A stretch of DNA of 64,000 nucleotides from Lingula anatina (taxonomy: Eukaryota > Brachiopoda > Lingulata > Lingulida > Lingulidae): the NCBI RefSeq assembly GCF_001039355.2, contig NW_019775503.1:62001-126000 (forward strand), read 5' to 3'. Below, in pieces: positions 58,601 through 64,000 of the stretch (positions are counted from its first letter, which is position 1; each line of letters begins with the position of its first letter). The notes beneath the pieces are model-generated. The model was not told the DNA's origin. It saw only the letters and a program-made list of their open reading frames with translations, and did not search any database. Position numbers and translations under genes: made by a program.

Positions 58601-60980
58601 TAATTATATATCTCAGCACACCTAAAAAACCTTCAAATCCTTTGTAAATGTACTTTAAAGCAACAAATTTCAGAATTCGCGTAAATAAAAATATGGGCTT
58701 CCAAGATTAATATGACTGTCAAGTTTTTAGCACATTACCACAAGCTCAACATACCCAACACAATCTTCAGCACACCTAACACATTATCAGCAAACCTCAC
58801 ACAACCTTCACTTTCCTCATGAACGAATATTGCCGTTTGTGATTTTGAGCCATGGATTTGTGATTGCAAACTCCAAATATCATAAAGACTCAAACCATGA
58901 CATCATGGCATAGACATAAAATTAGCGGCCACAAGCATCACATAAAAGTCACAAACTATTCATCTAGGTCCCTAGCTGTTCATAAACAGACTCTTTGTCT
59001 TAACTGGGATCTACTATTAATAATTTTTAATACAGGAGAAAATTGTACTTTTGACAATCTATGTCACACATGTATTGAATGGGTAGGTCAGCTGGTTAAT
59101 AGCTCATGATTGGCATGGCGACCAATGTTCAGATTGATGAAAAAATTGTCTTACTTTGCTATAAGAAAGTATAAAATAATTCCTATCCTTAAAACCATAA
59201 TGATATGTAAGAGACAGGAATGGGAAAACTTCTGCTTTTGTATTTTTTTACTTGTTATACTGTTTTTGGGTAGAGAGAAGGGAGTGCTCCCCCCCCTCCC
59301 CCTTTGCACCTGCCATTGTTACAGTTGCACCATGCATTCAGCATATCTAGCACATCACCTTTGTCACACCAAACACATTAGGGCATCTTACTTTTCCTGG
59401 TTCCAGGTACAGTCATGGTGACAACCCTGCTATAGGACACATAGTCACGCCCATAGGACGCAGCCACTCGCACTTCATAATGACCACCAGGGTGCAGTCC
59501 ATGCACAATATGCCAAGAAGGTCTGGTGTCTACACTAACAGATGTCCAATTTCCCACCCCTGAAAGCAAACTAACTCATTTGTCAAAAAACCCTTAAATA
59601 TCAAATCATTTTGTAACTCTAGGTAATACCATGCTAAAAAATAATTGTCCTTTATGAATTTAAATTAGATCAAATTCATAAGACAAGCATTTAATTCAAA
59701 TAGAATTGGCCATTCTAAATTTTCATATAATTGCCTAAATTATCCTGTTTGTGTTTGTGCAAATTATCATGTTTAGAAATACGTACTGTAATATAAGCAT
59801 GCAAGAATACAGCAAGAGTGTATTACAATGCATGTGCATACATGCATATAACCTGATGTAATGAGGTACGTACCTGTGAGTCTATATTGCACAAAGAAAT
59901 AAGTTCCTGGGTTATAGGCAGAGATCCATGACACATTGAAACTAGTCAATGTATGCAGTTCTACCTCAACAAGTGGAACACCTGGGGCTGTGAAATAATA
60001 TGTACCACAATGAATGTCACATATAACACAATGTCTATTATTGAAATTCACCTATCAAATCTTAGACTGCATTCCCATAGATTTAGATCGATCCATCTAG
60101 ATAGACCTAACTCCCTGGGGGTTCACGCTAAATTGCTGTCAGCTGAGCACGCATGGTAGTTAATTACCCACTTACTGCTTTTAGTAGGCGGGACAGATGC
60201 TTAAGCTGGCTAAACTGACAGTAATCTAGTGAGACTCCCCACAGGGATAGATCGATCTAAAATCTGTGGGAATGGGGTCTTAGTGTCTAAAAGTATTTAC
60301 AAAGTATATCTAATATACTGTATCACACTTGAGTCACAACGTGAAATTTAAATACATATGACTTGCTTATTCCTTAAAAAAAATTCAGACACACCTTAGA
60401 TAACTGTCAAACCCAGCATATAACATGTCATATAGTGTGCAATCTAACCACATGTAGAGTAGCATCAAAACGATTGGATAATTCATAGTACTGTAACATT
60501 TATAAAATCTTTCATTTTCAAATGCCTATCAAATCGTGTACACCTAAAGTACTGTAATCATGCAAACACATAAATCCAAACAGAGTTTATGTATGTTAAA
60601 TGTGTGCTTGATAAATAAGCTTAATGTCATGGAATAACAGAAACTGTATCAGAAATGGGCTCTGTTGGCCAGTTTTGATGCAGTTTCTGTTTTTGTTTAA
60701 TATGTTAGAAGATTAAGAAGAAGATGAAATTTAATTATCTACAACCTAAAAGCCAACCGAAGTTTAAAACATGGCATCAACTTACGGCCCATTTCTGGCG
60801 TAGTTATGGTCACATGACTCCCCTCCCCAGCCCCGGCCCTGGTGACGGCCCTCACTGTAATCCTGTATGTTGTCTGGGGCTCTAAGGCGCCTATGGTCAG
60901 GAGGGAGCGGCTGTGGGCAGTCGTATTGTCCACCGCTACATGCAGAATGTTTGATGGTCTCACTGGATCTCCATTTATTA
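55672..60980 (-). CDS. Nrg: L1CAM-family adhesion receptor (neuroglian-like), 3' part
   Basis: Neural and epithelial cell-adhesion receptor linking to the spectrin skeleton through ankyrin. The visible exons in coding order are 60980-60786, 59987-59874, 59559-59392, 58351-58244, 57735-57592, 57201-57073, 56764-56689, 56375-56286 and 55900-55672 (TAA). They encode about two and a half fibronectin type III domains (YRITVRAVTRAGAGEGS, YFFVQYRL, YEVRVAASYG, YVQYKK, GLESGKQYDVRVV), then a transmembrane helix (IGLWFIILMAILLLALLILF) and the juxtamembrane VRRNRGNKYYV, which matches the family's K/R-x-x-x-G-G-K-Y-x-V FERM-binding site. FQEYD and EDGSFIGQY, the ankyrin-binding tyrosine motif, follow. 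The five exons upstream of the transmembrane exon and that exon itself are all multiples of three in phase 1. The Ig domains and remaining FNIII domains lie beyond the right edge. Confidence 0.94.
55948..55999 (-). CDS. Nrg: Putative alternative terminal exon with a second FIGQY
   Basis: Between the 90-bp exon and the main terminal exon lies a near-copy of the first ~38 bases of the terminal exon, with its own TAG acceptor (56000-56001 on this strand). Spliced from the donor at 56286 it stays in frame and reads TYREDGSFIGQYIKNFI and stop (55948-55950). The amino acids of the ankyrin motif are unchanged despite several base differences. A short tail ending soon after FIGQY parallels the short isoform of Drosophila neuroglian. 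No transcript evidence is available here. Confidence 0.6.
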
Positions 60981-61222
60981 CTGTGAAAAAAAAACTCAGT
61001 CTGATTGATTTGAACACATTTTGAAAATGAAAATTTAAAGAAAAATTTGATTGTTGTATGTTTCAAATTGTTATATATTAATGAAATGCCATCCTGGTTA
61101 TAAGGGAAATTCATCAGAAGAATACAAGCTGTATCATTAAGCATGTTCAGTATCCTCACTGGGTGGAAATAAAGCACATGAAACACTTTAGTTTTCTATT
61201 AATACCCCTTACAGAACGTAAA

Positions 61223-61490
61223 ATGTTGCCGGAGTACTCCCGGAGTATAGCAGGAGTACTCCGGCAACATAAAAATGTTGCCGGAAAGCATCCCCACAGG
61301 CTGCATGTTGCCGGAGGTAAGCCGCAGGGTTGCCAGAACCTAGCTGCTAGCGGCTACATTCTGGCAACATGCCTTGTATGTTGCCACAAGGTAGCCGCTA
61401 GCAGCTTATCTGCGGCTACATATAGAGCATGTTGCCGGAGGTAAGCCGCAGGGTTGCCGGAAGCTAGCCACTAGCGGCTACACTCTGGCA
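61223..61490. repeat. Cluster of perfect palindromes (TGTTGCCGG family)
   Basis: 61223-61240 and 61253-61270 form an 18-bp perfect inverted repeat (ATGTTGCCGGAGTACTCC) with a 12-base loop. A nested foldback at 61342-61406 has an outer 16-bp stem (AGCTGCTAGCGGCTAC) and an inner 9-bp stem (TGGCAACAT) with a 7-base loop. Further outward, GCCGCAG (61321) pairs with CTGCGGC (61411). GTTGCCGGAGGTAAGCCGCA occurs twice in direct orientation (about 61307 and 61432). Confidence 0.9.
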
Positions 61491-61776
61491 ACATATACAC
61501 ACTGTACATTTGCATGTAGACGTACACTTTTCTTGTATTATGTATGATATGACAGCAGTTGATGTTTATTTATTCCTATAGCAGGATGCTTTATGGTTTA
61601 TTTTGGCTATATAATCGAACTATCCAGAAGTGTCAACAGCCATGAAGTCGTTCTGTTTGAAATAAATCATACTCAGAAATTTTCACTTTCAAGCATTCTA
61701 AGAATTGTTTTTATTTATATGGTTTTTAAGAATAACATTTGGAATTGAACCTGTAGTGCATACATATTAGGCATTA

Positions 61777-61778
<2 letters not shown>

Positions 61779-61830
<52 letters not shown>
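61779..61830. repeat. (TA)n microsatellite
   Basis: Uninterrupted TA-run flanked by ACTTA and TAAGT, hence itself palindromic. Confidence 0.95.
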
Positions 61831-61832
<2 letters not shown>

Positions 61833-63719
61833 TTATATATGTTCATGGTGATATATTCTTTCTCATCTATGTTTAGTGTGTGTATATATGTGGGTCCATC
61901 AGCATGCAGTACGTTTAAAAGTTCCAAAAAGGTGGTCAAAACCATTTCATCAACATTTTTATCCAGTATAATAATAATAATAATATAAATAAATAAAAAT
62001 GCATTTAACTTTTTGTGTTACATAAAATGTGTTTAGTTTTGTATATTTCATTATAATTTGCATGCTGTGACAGTATGAAGCATGTACTATTTTTTTGTAT
62101 TCCATACCCAAGGTCACATGTACTGTTGTGTATGAATACACTACTTCCTGTGAAAAGTAGTTCCATTTCATCAAAAATGGTCGTCTGCTAGTTTTATTTG
62201 CAAAGAACAATCCACAAAGTCAGGAAAATAAGGTATCATCCAAAGTATTTCAACATTTAATTTATTTGTATGTGTTAACAACAAACTGGTGATGAAATGT
62301 CTTTGAATCTAGAAGTGGTAAGACATCGAGAAACTTGACAAAGTACATTTGAGAATTTAGGTACATGTATATCTAAGCTTTCATGAACAGCTACAAGATG
62401 AAGAATATGAAGAATTGGACTGTTCTGTTGTGAGATTTGAGCTGTTCTTTACTGACAAATGGACAAGAAGTTCTAAGAAATGAGTCATTAGAATGGAAAT
62501 CAACTATAACTAACAAAATATGTATATGGAATCAGAATCAAATATACAGCTATAGCATATGGCTATCATGCATTTAAATGGTACGTATATATACACATGT
62601 ATGTAGCAGGAAAGTGGCAATTTTAAGAATGTACGGCTTGATGAAGCACTAGCTATCAGTTAAATTGACAATTTTCCCCATGGTAAAAAGTGAGTCAGTA
62701 CATATAGATGCATAGGGATCAGCAGCTTTTATTTGCCTTATGTTAATTGGATATATTTTATATTTTAGGGCAAATTTTGTTTTTCTTTCTCAATGAGTTT
62801 TTCTTTTATAAATTTGATTGAAACTATAGTAAACAAAGAAATTGAATTTTATGTATCTTGCTTATAGTACTTAGATAGCATTGTTCATACATATTTAATC
62901 CTGTATAAATGAGTCATGTAAATTAAAATATATATTTATACATACATTTAACATACCTAAACCACTGGGTGAAGAAGCTAGCTAGGATTATAATTAAATT
63001 AACCCATCTCACAAACTTCTGAGAACAAGATTAATTCCATGTTTTTTGAAAAACTTAAAAATTTCAATTTTTTGCATTGATCTGTTTGCATGTATCAACA
63101 TTTTCCATTTCTAAGTTAATTCATTTTGCAGACTTTTTTTCAGTTTTTAGGATCAGTTTCAGTACATAATGAAGGTCTAGCAGCACTATAACTGTGTTGT
63201 TTAATTAGCATATATCAAATGACAAATACTGTTTTAGATCTTTTAAACATTTTTAAGGGAAACAATGTTTTGTAATTAAATATATCGGTATATATTTGGA
63301 TATTGGCTATATTATGCCAGTAGTGCATTTTCAAATTTGTTTTCTGATCATTTATTAATTTATTTATTCATCCAAAGAGTCATGTAAATTGGTTTATGCA
63401 TACATGTATTGTTCGCTTATGTAATACACTATGAACTAAAATTTATTTTGTGTTCAAGACTTACAAGTTGATTGTTTGAGTTGTGCATGGTGTAAAAACA
63501 TATTTCTGAAAAGTGTTACAACTTAGTTGTGTCATTTTTGTCATGACAGTTGTTTTGCTTTGGTACAAATAAAGAGCTTCTAAGCACTGAACTTGTGAAG
63601 GTCCAAGAACTAAGATGTTACTTAAATTGTCCTTGATTGATCAATCTAATTGTATTTACATTGGTTTTTGGATCTGTAAAGTAGCTAGCTGTAACATACT
63701 GCCAGTACCCCCATAACAT

Positions 63720-64000
63720 ATGTTGTGGGAGTACTCTGGGAGTATTTCATTTTATCATGCAAATGAGTGTTGCGGGAGTATCCCCACAACATGTTGCGGG
63801 AGTACTCCCGGAGTACCCCATTTTATCATGCAAATGAGTGTTGCCGGAGTATCCCCACAACATGTTGCGGGAGTACTCCGGGAGTACCCCATTTTATCAT
63901 GCAAATGAGTGTTGCGGGAGTATCCCCACAACATGTTGCGGGAGTACTCCGGGAGTACCCCATTTTATCATGCAAATGAGTGTTGCCGGAGTATCCCCAT
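63720..64000. repeat. 71-bp satellite, four units, cut by window edge
   Basis: ATGTTG starts at 63720, 63791, 63862 and 63933, exactly 71 bp apart. Each unit holds GGAGTACTC palindromes (a perfect CGGGAGTACTCCCG in the second unit), the string CATTTTATCATGCAAATGAG and TATCCCCA. The first unit is the most diverged. The GGAGTACTCC core relates it to the palindrome at 61223. Open frames over it are repeat artefacts. Confidence 0.92.

Larger units (their letters stand above)
60981..64000 (-). other. Intron of the L1CAM-like gene reaching the window edge
   Basis: No FNIII or Ig exon could be found here. It carries the palindromic cluster at 61223-61490, a (TA)n tract at 61779-61830 and a 71-bp satellite at 63720-64000. 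Confidence 0.6.

Noticed and set aside
63720-63979. Overlapping open frames over the 71-bp satellite
   Set aside because: Three-frame readthrough of a repeat whose length is not a multiple of three. No gene.

Overview
The window looks like nuclear DNA of an invertebrate animal. It is AT-rich, its genes are split by GT-AG introns, and it holds clear animal orthologues (WDR82, glycerate kinase, an L1CAM/neuroglian-type receptor), a cluster of NXPE-like genes and many tandem-repeat-bearing mobile elements. Repeat style and composition suggest a lophotrochozoan, perhaps a mollusc. That is inference, and the species cannot be read from the sequence. Two assembly gaps (runs of N) lie at 12274-13002 and 37354-37979.

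Layout. (1) 1-15255, plus strand: the last ten coding exons of a large gene of unknown identity, with a Ser/acidic-rich segment followed by a conserved-looking helical C-terminal region. An inverted-repeat element sits in one intron, and a 416-bp tandem duplication lies downstream. (2) 19.4-41.1 kb: a segmental-duplication block with four minus-strand, single-exon NXPE/PC-esterase genes. Three are intact (473, 473 and 470 codons) and one is a pseudogene. The copies alternate in type (1 resembles 3, 2 resembles 4), as expected if a two-gene unit was duplicated in tandem. Between copies 3 and 4 sits a 2.7-kb Helitron/Helentron-like element carrying ten 146-bp tandem units, nearly all with a perfect AGGTCAAAGGTCA direct repeat. 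A ~160-bp degenerate tandem repeat and a conserved hairpin family flank copies 2 and 4. (3) 41.9-46.3 kb, minus strand: GLYCTK, seven coding exons, 534 codons, phases all consistent. (4) 49.3-53.7 kb, plus strand: WDR82, nine coding exons, 313 codons, complete. Decayed LINE fragments lie upstream of it and in its first intron. (5) 55.7 kb to beyond the right edge, minus strand: the 3' half of an L1CAM/neuroglian-family adhesion receptor, with FNIII domains, a transmembrane helix and an ankyrin-binding FIGQY tail. It appears to have a second, tiny FIGQY terminal exon. Its large intron at the right edge carries palindromic repeats and a 71-bp satellite.

The genes do not form a pathway. WDR82 and GLYCTK are divergent housekeeping genes, WDR82 and the L1CAM-like gene converge, and the NXPE genes are an expanded family. 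The items most worth following up are the nuclear-receptor-motif satellite inside a Helentron-like element, the duplicated FIGQY exon, a duplicated splice acceptor in the first gene, and the mosaic NXPE duplication with its pseudogene.
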